Translations under genes and position numbers: made by a program
NCBI GenBank assembly: GCA_022113835.1
Contig: JAILWY010000024.1
Coordinates: forward strand, 4,902,501 to 4,966,500
Origin: Atopsyche davidsoni
Lineage: Eukaryota; Arthropoda; Insecta; Trichoptera; Hydrobiosidae
Length of the DNA stretch: 64,000 nt
Reading direction: 5' to 3'
The notes under the pieces: generated by a model
Database searches by the model: none
Told to the model about the DNA's origin: nothing
What the model saw: the letters and a program-made list of their open reading frames with translations, nothing else
Shown here: one piece after another, positions 54,012 through 64,000 of the stretch
Numbering within the stretch: the stretch's first letter is position 1
Layout of the letters: each line of letters starts with the position of its first letter

Positions 54012-55714
54012 TCATTTGTTCTGGGTACACATAACTTAAATATTTAAAACTAAAGGCTTCATCAGACACAATTCAAAGAAACATAAATATTGATCTGAAT
54101 AACACAATTTCAAAAACCAATTTCAAACCTAATCGAAACTAAAAGCGTTCAAACTCCGCCCCAAAAGCTCTCGAATCTGTGACACGGCCTTATTAAGCTA
54201 TATTTAAAAATGTGTCGAAAAAATATGTCAGGCTTAGATCTCCACCGTAAGTCCATACATAAATTATTCTCGAATTATGCAAAGCGTAGCCTTCGCGGAA
54301 CATCTCGAGGGGGTTATTTACACGTAAATTGAAATACTGCTCAAAAGTCACTGTATAAGACGGAAAAACTTCTTCCGGTCGGAAACGACTTGCGCCGAGG
54401 CTCTGCGACACACCCCGAGAGCCTCCGAGCAGGGGCGGCAACCAGCCCCGGCAATTTTGAATTTCCGGTAATATCAGCCACTTCGGTTATTGTGTTCTGT
54501 CTTTGAGATGGGCCCGGATGTACCCTCGAAGGGGTGTCATATATTCCGCTTTATTTTGCGCCTTACTGCGTTTTATTTTTATCAAGCTGAATAATATGGT
54601 TTTGGTTTAAAAAAGGGACTTATAATTAATAATATACGACACACACTTAAGCTCGTTAGTTGTGTAATTTAGACTGCTGGATGAGGGTAGTTGTCCACAT
54701 ACTTTAAATGTCGGAGAACTGAAAAACTTTAAACAGCACAACATGCATAAAAAACCAAATACCACAACTTATAAAACTTTTCTACGTCTCTTAAAATACT
54801 TTGTTTATTCAAACCAAAGGTTTTGAATAAATTATGAAAAAATTCTTACCTCAAAAAAATATATATATATGCATACTAGTTACTGAAATAAATATATAAA
54901 TGTAAAAATGTCTTGCTGGCCAACAAATAACAATTCATTACTCGATAATAGAATTTTAGGAATTCAAAGTGTCATTTTTATATTTTTACTTATATGAGTC
55001 GTTATATTTTTCTATTATACTTCGATTAATTCTGCAATACTACACTTAAAAATGTATAATGCAACGCATTAAAATTAAATTGAAAACATTGGCTTGTGAT
55101 TTATCTAGATAATTCGTGAATAAAAGAGTTAAGTAAATATTTAACATTCTGCTCACATTTTTCTTAGAATAAAAAGTTCAAAAATGTATAAATAAACTAC
55201 TTATTTTGAGCTTAATGCTTTGCTACGAAATATTTTACGTTAATGTTATTTAAGGGTGTAAATGAGATAAATCGTATCACAACATTATTTATTTATTTTA
55301 TAATATTGTACCTTAATGACCCAATCAATACAATGTTTCTTTATTTAGATATTAGTTTAAAAAAATACCTAAATGTGTTTGTCAAGTATAAACAAGATAT
55401 AGTATGGAATAAAAATTATATTTCCGTTTCACTATGAAATATTGGGAGATATATTTTACTAGGCAGCCCTAGTATGAGCTGAGCAGAATTTGCATACGCT
55501 AGGCCACTTTAGAAAATCCCATATGCAGAGGCTGTTAACATAGTAATCTGCCCCCTCTAGATGGTACCTGTACAGTGCACAAGTATACGTGCAAAAACTT
55601 GCACTTACACCTGCACAATCTAGGATGATGAAGATAATGTATGAAATAATTACCTCCCTGAACCGTTTAACCTTAATAATTTTCAGGAAAAAAATCGCTG
55701 AAACTATTTTTATT
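54012..55714. other. No recognised gene; GC-richer patch 54250-54550
   Basis: One 82-codon minus ORF (54193-54441) covers the patch and resembles nothing I know. The rest is AT-rich with short homopolymers. Confidence 0.35.
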
Positions 55715-55790
55715 TGTAACCATTTATTTTTTTACCTCTAAACGTTTCGATTTTGGTAGTAATATCATCATTAGATATTCGATAATACAT
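55715..55790 (-). mobile_element. Family-d end: hammerhead-like core plus ATGG tail
   Basis: On the minus strand CTAATGATGATATTACTACC, AAAATC, GAAACGTTTAGAGG (55744-55774), then TAAAAAAATAAATGGTTACA, AATAAAAATAG. The layout (CTRATGA, weak stem, GAAAC, A-rich run, ATGG, tail) matches families a-c, but the stem is weak and there is no second arm. Confidence 0.4.
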
Positions 55791-57309
55791 AATTCATGAA
55801 AATTGTCTTAATAGCAGGACCAAAACGTTGGAAGACACAAACCACCATTTTCATACGTATTATATATTTCAAATCAGCAAGTGTTTTTTTAAACATGTTT
55901 TATTTAATCAACGCGTATTATTTTACTTACTTTTTTGTGGATATATATATAGACGAATTTCATATGAAACGTTTTTTGAAACACACAAGATAAGCGACTA
56001 GTGATATACTTAGTAATTCTTTGACTTACATATCAATACAGCAGGTCGAGTTGCTCTTTACTTTATAACTTTAAATTCGACTGTTATATTAATCGTCTAC
56101 ATTATGTTGAGAGTTAATAGCTTAGAATAATATTTATGAAATAGCAAATAAATAACCAACTCCACCTGAGAGCAAATCCCAAATGACGTTTTGTCAAAAA
56201 ATGATTTATTAAACAAGTTAGCCGTATTCTGTATTTTGTTTGCCTGCGAAGAAATTTCAAGCAATTTATGACAGTGGAATCCTAAGTTGTGATATGACAA
56301 AGTTCCACAAAATTATAATTCTGACATATGAGCAGATGAAAGTTTGCTCTTATAACGTAGGCGTAAAGCAAGGCTTAGAATACTGACTTTCCAACGAAGG
56401 AAATATTATTTACCACAGTAATTTATACGAATTTTACCTTAAATAAACTAATTTGATTTGTTTGTTCGTGTAATGTTTGATAATAAATTATTTCAGATTA
56501 ATATATATAATTTTTGTTTCTAACCTCATTAATCAAAGATGTATTAAGTCTTGTGTCTATTCTGTTTTTTCAATAAAGTAATCGATTAACATATGAAATA
56601 AGAACTGTAAGATCTTAACTGTGGTTTGAAAAAAATTCGTACCGATGTTTTTCATAGAATTTTCTTAAAGTTTTCTGTAAACCTTGCAAATTCATTCACG
56701 TATGAGAATATTCAAACCGTGAAATAATCTTTTGTCTTACCTGTGCGTAATTTCATGTAAGAATTGATAATATAAGCGGAAATATGCTGATAAAAAATAA
56801 CATTATATAAACGCTGAAATGATTCAATATAATATTTTTAATTTTTTTATATAAGAGGTCGTGATTTTGATTTTGTAAAGTAATGGTTCTAAGCACTCTC
56901 TGCGTGTTAACGTATATTGTAAAAATAATCTTTTTTTTTGTAGTTATCGAATACTGCAATATATAATAAGCACTCCATACACGTTTCCCAAACTTAGTTA
57001 CTCTGAGTCTACGTCAAGTATACATTCCACACTACCGAGACCTCAGGAATACCCTTGGGTGGGCATTAGCGTATATCTGCACTTCCGCGGTTGCATTTTC
57101 AGGGAATTTCCGGCTGCGGAGAAGCCTTCCAATCGCTCTTGGAACTGCGCAGTGGCTGCGGCGGAAGCGAACAAGCAGATTTATTAGATCTATAATGTTT
57201 TCTGCACTACAATATCAATATGCAATATGTTATTACTTATATAAATACGGTGAATTTTGATTTCATGTGAAACGAAATACATTTTTAATCGCTTTTGAGA
57301 TGTATCATT
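55791..57309. other. No recognised gene
   Basis: AT-rich with a GC-richer patch at 57030-57170. ORFs of 65-68 codons match nothing I know. Confidence 0.35.
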
Positions 57310-57663
57310 TTTATAATATTTTTGACTGAGAGTATTTGGTTGAATTCCATTTTAATATCTTGAATAGAATAAATACTTCTTTGCTTCAGGGCTTCGATTC
57401 GTCACAAAGTACATAGGTAAAATCTGTGTTCGGTGCATTGTGACATTTACGAAATGTCTAAATTTTGGTGATGACCTGCTTAAATGGAATATACTCTCGT
57501 AGACCCCCATTTACAGTTCATGGACCCCCGATTTTATTTTTCGCTGCCATCGACCCCTTGCAGGGCAAAATCAACCCCTGCGGGTCTATATTGACCACTT
57601 TGGGAACCTCTGCCATAAAGCAACACAAATCGCATCAACTGACCCCAACGAGTTATTTATAAC
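57310..57663 (-). repeat. Inverted duplicate of the 25.2-kb hAT block including its flank
   Basis: Read on the minus strand it repeats 25179-25470: AATAACTCGTTGGGGTCAGT, TGATGCGATTTGTGTTGCTT, TATGGCAGAGGTTCCCAAAG, then the hAT left part and CGAATCGAAGCCCTGAAGC. It includes about 42 bp outside the hAT element together with the target sequence CTTTATGG. It ends in a family-b end piece (AAAATGGAATTCAACCAAAT, CTCTCAGTCAAAAATATT) at 57310-57365. The hAT right end is absent. Confidence 0.7.
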
Positions 57664-57749
57664 AGAGTTATTAACAGAGTCATATTTTTTTGCATTTGTT
57701 TATAAAACACACAAAAAATAATTTAATACTGTATTTAAGTATCCATAAT

Positions 57750-57841
57750 CGTTCTGTTTGATAATGCCAACGTGAAAGGTTGGCGAAACCGGTCACAAAT
57801 AAAAACGAACATGAGGAAAATCACTCAAGTATTTTACTCAT
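57750..57841 (+). mobile_element. Family-b fragment with intact hammerhead-like core
   Basis: GTTCTGTTTGATAATGCCAA, CGTGAAAGGTTGGCGAAACC, GGTCACAAATAAAAACGAAC, then GAAAATCACTCAAGTATTTT. The core spans 57758-57791. The tail after ACTC is missing. With the family-b end at 57310-57365 in inverted orientation it may bracket one composite insertion of about 530 bp. Confidence 0.55.
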
Positions 57842-60077
57842 AAATAAAAATATGTGTATCATTTTGACAACTAAGCTTTATCTGGGATCAAAATACTCCA
57901 CTGCAAAATATATTATAATTTTCTCAAAAATACATCTCGTCAATAACCTGCCAAGGACTTGATTTATGTGAACTATTATTACAACCATTTTTACATATAT
58001 ATTATTCCGGTAATTTAATCTGAGTGCAAATATAAATATCGCAGTTCTCGAGACAATTCCAGTTCGAATGCAATAAATTGTACAAATGTCTCCGCCAGTG
58101 GTAATATCATATAAATATTCGGATTTAAATATTTCCGTGGGGTATGTGTAGGGGAGGTTTTTTTTTTGTTTTCAGAACAGAGGCACGATAAAGGCTTCTT
58201 TTACCTATGTCAGGCTGTTCCCGCCACCGACACGCGCGGGTTTTCGTAACTAATGATACTGTCGTGTATTATACACTCAGACGTTTAACAGAAAAAACTT
58301 TGCTTAGGAAGGACCTGAAGCAAAAAGACATTCGCGTGTACCCCATAATGCTTTTTTGCTCAGTGATATAGAAGGGTTATCTACGTAAGTGCTTTGAATT
58401 TCATAGTTTATATAATTTTAATGAATTTCAATGCACATTCAAATATAAAATAAAGCATTCAACTATGTTTTTTTTTTTCAGTAAAAACCTCTATTGATTG
58501 TGGGTGAATATTTGATCAACTGTATGCGAGCATGTGTCGGGTTTATATACAATGTATGAAATAATGTTATTCCAACAAATGAATCGGTCATCGAAATTCA
58601 GGCTTCACCATTTTGAAAATAAAAATAACGTTCATTTTGTCTTTATTGTATAATAAAAAAGGCACACGAAACTTTCAGTCGAGAATTATTCACTACAAGC
58701 TCCAAATTAAATTGTCATACCGCAAAACTACAGTGACTGCAAAATGTTTTCCATAACAAATTGATTCAATCAAAACCGCACTGTACCGATGCATATTAAT
58801 TTACTTACTTTTTTTAGTGGTGCTTCTATTACTTGCAAATAAATAATTTATATTTCGCACTCAATCCTTTGACCGTAACAAAAACATGTTTTTTAAACAA
58901 TAAAAAGTGTTTTTATTTAAAATAAAATAATGTCGGTAAACTGACATAAATAAAAGTTTTTTTAAGTAGTAGTTTAAGTATAATTCCATTGAACTTTTTT
59001 AACATGGTTTAACAAATATTTTATATTTTTTCATTCGTTAATCAATTATATACAAATATATCAAACCCGTTATTATTTCACAAAAATTTGGCAAATACTG
59101 GTACAAAATAATGGAATTAAAAAATGTATACTCGCAAATAATAGTTCTGGTAGTTTTTTTGTATAAATAATAAAATAACCTGCCGGGGGTTAAAACGCGT
59201 AATAATTTAAAACTGTCATAGACTCGACGTGCTTTATGTCATCCGTAAACGTGGAATTTTTTAATTTTTATTGAACACGATTAAGGTAAGTTATTTAAAG
59301 CCACGAAACAGTAGAAACCTTAGAGTTTGATTTTATTAAAAATATATATATTTAAGCTATTATTTAAGCTGACTATTAACATGCGAAACGATGAAAACAA
59401 TATATTTTATTAATTTTTCTTACTCAAAGTATGCATCTGTCACATAGTATGAAAAAAAAATCTGCGATATTTCAACTGATGCATATATTAATTAAGACCT
59501 TTTTATATATATTTTTGTTTATCTTTATTAGTAAAGGGATGGCCATCAATTAGACATTTTTAATTTGAATTTTATTAATATCAATTAAGTTGATATTAAA
59601 TTTACCCGAGATAATAATTATAATGAATTTATTATGACTATGTTGTAAAATCTATATTTTCACCGGGGGCACTTGTCTTTGATAACGTATTCAAAACACG
59701 CCATCTCCATGTATATAAACTGCCATAATAATTTCAACCCTTAGCGGTCTATAGGTCAACAAGATTCTTAGGACGAGGGCCCTTTTCGGGCCTCCAATTT
59801 GCATGGCCCCTAGTTTCAGGATCATGTTGCGCATTCTACCTTTTGCGCTGAAAAGGTTAAAAATATAACGATTCAGGAGCTGTTATGATTTTAGGATAAT
59901 AAGCCAATTTTTTTTCTCATAGACAAAGCAATATACGTTGATATTTTCGAGTTCTTTACATAATAGTAATAGAGGTTCCATACATTTTTTTTTTAATTGT
60001 TGCTTAATGAAAAGACTTGGAATACGTACAAAAAACAGTTTTTTTTATTATAGAATAATCAATTTATACTTTTTATT
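57842..60077. other. No recognised gene
   Basis: Mostly AT-rich. A GC-richer stretch at 58140-58340 and a short one at 59700-59850 (ACGAGGGCCCTTTTCGGGCC hairpin-like) carry no protein that I recognise. Confidence 0.35.
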
Positions 60078-60505
60078 GGTGTAGATTTCCAGTTATTTGT
60101 TGTTTACTTGGTGACATGTTAAAAATTGTTTAAAAAAATATTCGATTTTTAGACGTTTACTCAAAAAATCTGAGAGAAATATTAACTACCTTGCGTTTAC
60201 TAGAACTTGCAAATAAAGTATTTTAACAATACAGTTATTTTTTAAATCACCAATTGCGATATATAAGGTTAAAAAAATGCATAAATCGCTGATGTACTGT
60301 TCACAAATACAACATTGCATTTTTTTAACCTCATATATCGCAATTGACGATTTAAAAAATAACTGTATTGTTAAAATACTTCTAGTGAACGTAAGGCAGT
60401 TCATATTTCTCTCAGATTTTTTGACTAAACGTCTGAAAATCAAATATTTTTCCATCAATTTTCAACAAGTCACCAGGTAAAGAACAAATATCCGGAAATC
60501 ACCAC
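60078..60505. mobile_element. Long palindromic foldback element (428 bp)
   Basis: The left arm TGGTGTAGATTTCCAGTTAT, TTGTTGTTTACTTGGTGACA ... AACCTTATATATCGCAATTG complement pairs with the right arm ending GTCACCAGGTAAAGAACAAA, TATCCGGAAATCACCA. The arms are about 195 bp with few mismatches, around a 34-nt loop TAAATCGCTGATGTACTGTT, CACAAATACAACAT. The match ends abruptly on both sides. No target duplication was identified. It is not related to families a-c by sequence. Confidence 0.8.
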
Positions 60506-60975
60506 GCTCGAAGATGTCCCATCAAATAACCCAAACAGCACAATGCAAATGAGAAATTTTCTCCCGAGCCAAATTACCATCACCTTAACGGGGGGGGGGG
60601 AAGTATCAATTCTATAGGCGTAAAATTGCAAGGTTCTTATATGATGAGATTGGCGTTTCAAAATCGTTAGTATTATCCCCTATCCCATCGCGGGGGTGGG
60701 ATTCCACCCCTAACTTTGTAATGCCTCACCTACCTCAGGAATTTAAGTAGCGCAGAGGCCCTAACGCCTCGACCGAATTAATTGGCCGATTGTTACTTAA
60801 TTGAAAACGCCGGGCGTGAAGGCTGCCAAGGTATGGCGGATTCAGTGTGGGGAAGAGTTACCACTTTGCGTATAGTTTGAGTTAACTTGCGGTACGTTAT
60901 TTACACCTGTGCCTGGCAGGTGATGTGTAACACAATGATTGAATATTATATTAAAAAAAAAACATTTTAAAAAAT
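60506..60975. other. G-run and GC-richer patch, no gene
   Basis: A run of ten G at 60591-60600 and a patch at 60670-60860 (CTATCCCATCGCGGGGGTGG, AAAACGCCGGGCGTGAAGGC). No ORF of note. Confidence 0.4.
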
Positions 60976-61110
60976 TACTAATATGATTAAGCACATCAGT
61001 TCATATATAGATGATGATTTCAAAGAAAATCTCAGAAAAATATAATCGTGATTTGTGTGGGATTTGAACCCACATCTCCTGGTTTCCACTTCCTTGAATA
61101 ACGAATCATA
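60976..61110 (-). mobile_element. tRNA-Thr-like element, truncated inverted copy
   Basis: TTACTAATATGATTAAGCAC, ATCAGTTCATATATAGATGA, CTCAGAAAAATATAATCGTG, then the T-arm complement GTGGGATTTGAACCCAC. The D-arm side is disrupted (CACTTCCTTGAATAACGAATC). It lies inverted to the copy at 61240-61523, about 130 bp away. Confidence 0.65.
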
Positions 61111-61239
61111 AATAGATATAAATATGAGGTGCGCGTCTTGGCTAAATCAATAGATTTTAAAAATAATGTCCAGACGGGACTAAAATCGCTTCACTTGTTA
61201 CTTTGATCAAAAAGTCCAGTGCTTGCAAATCACTAAATA

Positions 61240-61523
61240 TTGATTGGCCTGGGCACATTGATTCATATGTAGAGTATGATTGTTAAAAATTCTCGATAAA
61301 ACGAAGTGATTCGTTAGTACAAAGGCTAGTACACCGGTCATGTAAACCAGGAGATGTGGGTTCAAATCCCACACAAATCATGATGATATTTTTCTGAGAG
61401 TTTCTTTGAAATCATCTTCTATATATGAACTAATGTGCCTAATCATATTAGTAATAATATAATAAACCCGTAATGGGTAATCAATACGCATCTGATTGAC
61501 CAATCCATAAATAGATATAAACA
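61240..61523 (+). mobile_element. Inverted-repeat element with tRNA-Thr-like core, best copy
   Basis: ATTGGCCTGGGCACATTGAT, TCATATGTAGAGTATGATTG, TTAAAAATTCTCGATAAAAC, core (61308-61380), GATGATATTTTTCTGAGAGT, ATATATGAACTAATGTGCCT, AATCATATTAGTAATAATAT, AATAAACCCGTAATGGGTAA, GCATCTGATTGACCAATCCA, TAAATAGATATA. The 3' outer segment is the inverse of the 5' outer segment of the copy at 35561. The inner segments (GCACATTGATTCATAT and ATATGAACTAATGTGC) are also mutual inverses. The whole is therefore a foldback with the tRNA-like core at its centre. Confidence 0.75.
61308..61380 (+). pseudogene. tRNA-Thr(UGU)-like cloverleaf in a repeat
   Basis: Acceptor GATTCGT / ACAAATC with one mismatch, TA at positions 8-9, A box TAGTACAAAGG, anticodon arm CCGGT CATGTAA ACCAG with anticodon TGT, T-arm GTGGG TTCAAAT CCCAC, discriminator A, total 73 nt. 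No intron. A tRNA finder might report it as a threonine tRNA or pseudogene. Recurrence in repeats at 33131 and 42074 argues for a derived element. Confidence 0.6.
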
Positions 61524-62589
61524 TTTTAAAAAACTTAACAATTTTCAAATTCAGTGAGTTCAATACAAAATATATATTTTTTATGTAATTGAGTAATAAA
61601 CATTGTATATTTTGTTATTCAAATTGAAAATATTGCTCCGTCTTTTAATTAAAAGGATAAAGAGTGCTGCGTATTTTTTTAAGTAGATTACTTTTGAAGC
61701 ATCCTGTGTTCAAGAACAATCCATTAACTAAAAATCGCTAAAAGCATGAGAGGTCTTGGAAAAAGATTTCATGCTTTATTTTGCCAGGGAAGAAATCAGG
61801 AAAATCAACAAGAAGCCATGTTTGCTTCCGTGTAATAGGAAACAAAAGGTTTTTAAAATTAATAAAACCTGGCAGTACATCCCAGCAAGGCTGTGTTAAT
61901 ATTTGATAAATACATTTTAATAAATTTGATTTCTCTATTATTCAATCTCGGTTTTGAAATTGATGATAAAAGCAAGTTTTATCTCATCAAATAAATTTTA
62001 ATGATGGACTTATTTTTGATGGAAGATTTATTTTTTTGTTTAAATAGGGTCAAGAGTATTTAACTAAGACGCAAAGTATTAAGTAAGAGTTGTATTTTTT
62101 TTAGTTGTTTGGTTCATCAAAAACAGTAATATTAGTTTGTGAATCCTTTACCTTTTTAATAGTTTTTTGATCTTCAAAAAGCATGGCGCTCACAGACTAT
62201 TCATATGTTTATTAATATTTATTTTTTTTACAACGCATTATTAAAGCCTAAAAGGTTGTAAACGCCTATGGGTGAGAAAACGACATGAAATCCATAAATT
62301 TTATACGGCAATCGCGACGAGTTTGACGGTCATTAGGGGTGTAGATGAACGCCCAATAATCCTTTGTGTATTATTTGGTCTAGACGAGGGGGCGGATAAC
62401 AGCGCAAAGCTTGTAAATTATCAACTCTCATTTATCTTCCACGTCGCGCTTACTTTCAAATTTCAGTAAAAGGGGTTAAAATAAAAATAATACAATTTTT
62501 TTTAATACTGCATGTCTTTCTGGATATTAATATACGGTGTGTGCATTATTTTTTTCGGATTTACTAGTATTGAATCGCATCAGGCTATA
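61524..62589. other. No recognised gene
   Basis: AT-rich, with a slightly GC-richer stretch at 62270-62470 carrying a 65-codon ORF of unknown nature. No repeats shared with the rest of the window. Confidence 0.35.
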
Positions 62590-63145
62590 CTTTAACATTT
62601 CATTGTGAAGCGTCATTATTGCGCTTTGGTTTTCTGTATGTGTCATATCGCTGAAGTGTATACAACATTTTTTGTACCAAAAAAACGCAATTTGCGGGAA
62701 GCTTTACTTTTCTGTTTCAATTCGAAGAAAAAACCAGCTGAAAGTCACCGATTGCTGTGTGAAGTTTACGGTGAACATGCTCCATCGCAAAAAAACGTGT
62801 GAGAACTGGTTTCGACGCTTTATCAATGGTGATTTCGATGTGGATAACAAAGAATATAATTAGAATAATTTTCCATCATGACAATGCTCAGCCACATGTT
62901 GCTAAATCGGTTAAAACCTATTTGGAAAACAGTGAATGGGAAGTTCTGTCTTACCTGCCTTATAGCCCAGACCTTGCCCCTTCCGACTACCACTTATTTC
63001 AATCGATGCAGAATGCCCTTTCTGGAATACGCTTCACTTCTGAATAGGGTATCAAAAAATTGGCTTGATTCTTTCTTGGCTTCAAAAGACGAACAGTTCT
63101 TTTGGGAGGGAATCCATAATTTGCCCGAAATATGAGAAAAAGTAG
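62590..63145 (+). mobile_element. Mariner remnant with internal deletion
   Basis: Same lineage as 34371-35455. The N-terminal part reads KKRNLREALLFCFNSKKKPA, ESHRLLCEVYGEHAPS, then shifts frame into CENWFRRFINGDFDVDNKE, after which most of the catalytic middle is missing. It resumes with IIFHHDNAQPHVAKSVKTYL, ENSEWEVLSYLPYSPDLAPS, DYHLFQSM and ends WLDSFLASKDEQFFWEGIHN, LPE. HHDNAQPH and SPDLAPSDYH (second and third catalytic aspartates) are intact. The first aspartate region lies in the deletion. Ends were not resolved. Confidence 0.8.
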
Positions 63146-64000
63146 TGGAATAGAATTTTTGGAACCAATTTTTTATAAAAAAGCTCCAATTTCACGAAAA
63201 AATCTGAAAAAATTAATGCACTCACCGTATAATTTACCTGTGAGACTTCAGAAGTGTTTCCTGGCATTCTCTATATTGCTGACTGATGACCAGGTGGGAA
63301 TTTTGTTTAACCGTATATTTTTTACACAGACAATAATACAATATGGGAAGCATTGCTTTGCCTTTGACATTTTTCATTCCACAGCGGAAGGACCGTTTCT
63401 TTGCTTAACAAATAATCCGATGTCATAATTTAGCATCGCCAGCTCTGGCACAGGAAATCGAGCGCACGTCGCAGAGATTCTTCGATATCCGACGGGAATG
63501 TCTGTCCGCTCTGTGGATGGAGTTCGTGTAATATTTTTGCCCACCAAACTCGTAAATTCAGCCATTTCAGCGGAATTAAATGCGAAATATACCTAACTAT
63601 GTTTTAAGTTCACTTCAAACTAACCATACAGTAAATATATTTATTGTATATACAAAATTTGATCGACGATAAAAGTCATGAAATTTTTTTCACGACTCCG
63701 ATCCAAACCGTCACTTTCTAAGCATGCAGGTAAAATAATATAATAAAAAAAGCAAAGTATTATTATAATTGCGCTTAAGCGTGATAAGTCTCTTAAAAAA
63801 GTTAACAGAGTTGTTTAACATAACATTTGTATGAAAGCACAGTGGAAGCATTCACCCTTTATAGCAATTCATCGTAACAATTCTCATTATCTTTCTTATA
63901 AGTTGTGCCATCCGTTTAACAAACATTTTGCAGAAATATGCGAAAATTAAAGAAATAAATAGAACTCTTCCTTATAATATTTCACATAGTTTTCGGTGAC
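63146..64000. other. Unassigned; GC-richer patch 63380-63560
   Basis: The patch has ORFs on both strands (minus 63374-63565, 63 codons) and an acceptor-like TTTTTCATTCCACAG at 63368-63382 on the plus strand. I recognise no protein, so I do not call an exon. The rest is AT-rich. Confidence 0.3.

Larger units (their letters stand above)
19999..64000 (-). other. Upstream neuroligin intron or 5' flank, no further exon recognised
   Basis: The exon at 19847-19998 needs an upstream exon on the minus strand ending in phase 0, normally encoding a YFYVFDYQ...GDYPQ-like stretch. I looked for it through 64000 and did not see it. Either the intron exceeds 44 kb or the exon is too diverged to find by eye. 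The repeats within are listed separately. Confidence 0.5.

Noticed and set aside
53523..54069. ORFs of 72-86 codons in the family-c arms as proteins
   Set aside because: They are inverted images of each other created by the foldback arms.
60186..60480. ORFs of 67-90 codons on both strands
   Set aside because: Both are produced by the palindrome and mirror one another.
1..64000. CRISPR array, bacterial operon, phage or riboswitch
   Set aside because: No regularly spaced short repeats, no operon-like ORF packing, no bacterial genes; spliced eukaryotic exons and eukaryotic transposons are present.

Overview
This is animal nuclear DNA, almost certainly from an insect. It is strongly AT-rich, has no long open reading frames, is full of Tc1/mariner and hAT remnants, and carries a short TTAGG-type telomere-like tract. 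The only host coding sequence I can name is two phase-compatible exons on the minus strand (19847-19998 and 2977-3095). Spliced together they encode the C-terminal part of the esterase-like domain of a neuroligin, a postsynaptic adhesion protein. The intron between them is about 16.8 kb. The region above 19998 holds no further exon I can recognise, so it is either a very long upstream intron or flanking DNA. The region below 2977 is the start of the next intron.

Everything else I can identify is repeat. (1) Three Tc1/mariner lineages: an element at 6867-8522 with an internally deleted transposase; a second lineage at 34371-35455 and 62590-63145; and a third with GTGTCCAAAAAG-type ends at 27620, 32109, 40157 and 41545. 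(2) hAT deletion derivatives, three with perfect 8-bp target duplications (25229-25739, 31809-32375, 42992-43496). (3) A tRNA-Thr-like core inside a long-inverted-repeat element (33, 35.6, 42, 61 kb), plus a collapsed, almost pure palindrome at 26.5 kb. (4) A dispersed SINE-like repeat with a GAA-rich tail (1, 11.9, 15.5, 18.2, 24.0, 49.7 kb). (5) Three tandem arrays with units of about 400, 187 and 121 bp. (6) A LINE fragment at 24.4-24.65 kb and a probable retrocopy at 40.3 kb.

The most interesting content is a set of short foldback repeats, called here families a (2.4, 24.1 kb), b (7.9, 50.1, 57.8 kb), c (4.3, 42.3, 53.5 kb) and d (55.7 kb). They look unrelated at first but share one architecture: inverted arms, a hammerhead-ribozyme-like core (CTGANGA, short hairpin, GAAAC), an A-rich run ending in ATGG, and a 40-50 bp tail. 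Five copies of a-c have target duplications of 10-14 bp, which fits target-primed insertion rather than cut-and-paste transposition. I infer a clan of non-autonomous Penelope-like retroelements. They insert into other repeats: one copy sits in the 3' end of a mariner.

Between the repeats are GC-richer unique islands (such as 12.7-12.96, 41.05-41.43, 42.6-42.85 and 49.08-49.34 kb) in which I recognise no protein. All element names are from reading motifs by eye; no database search was possible.
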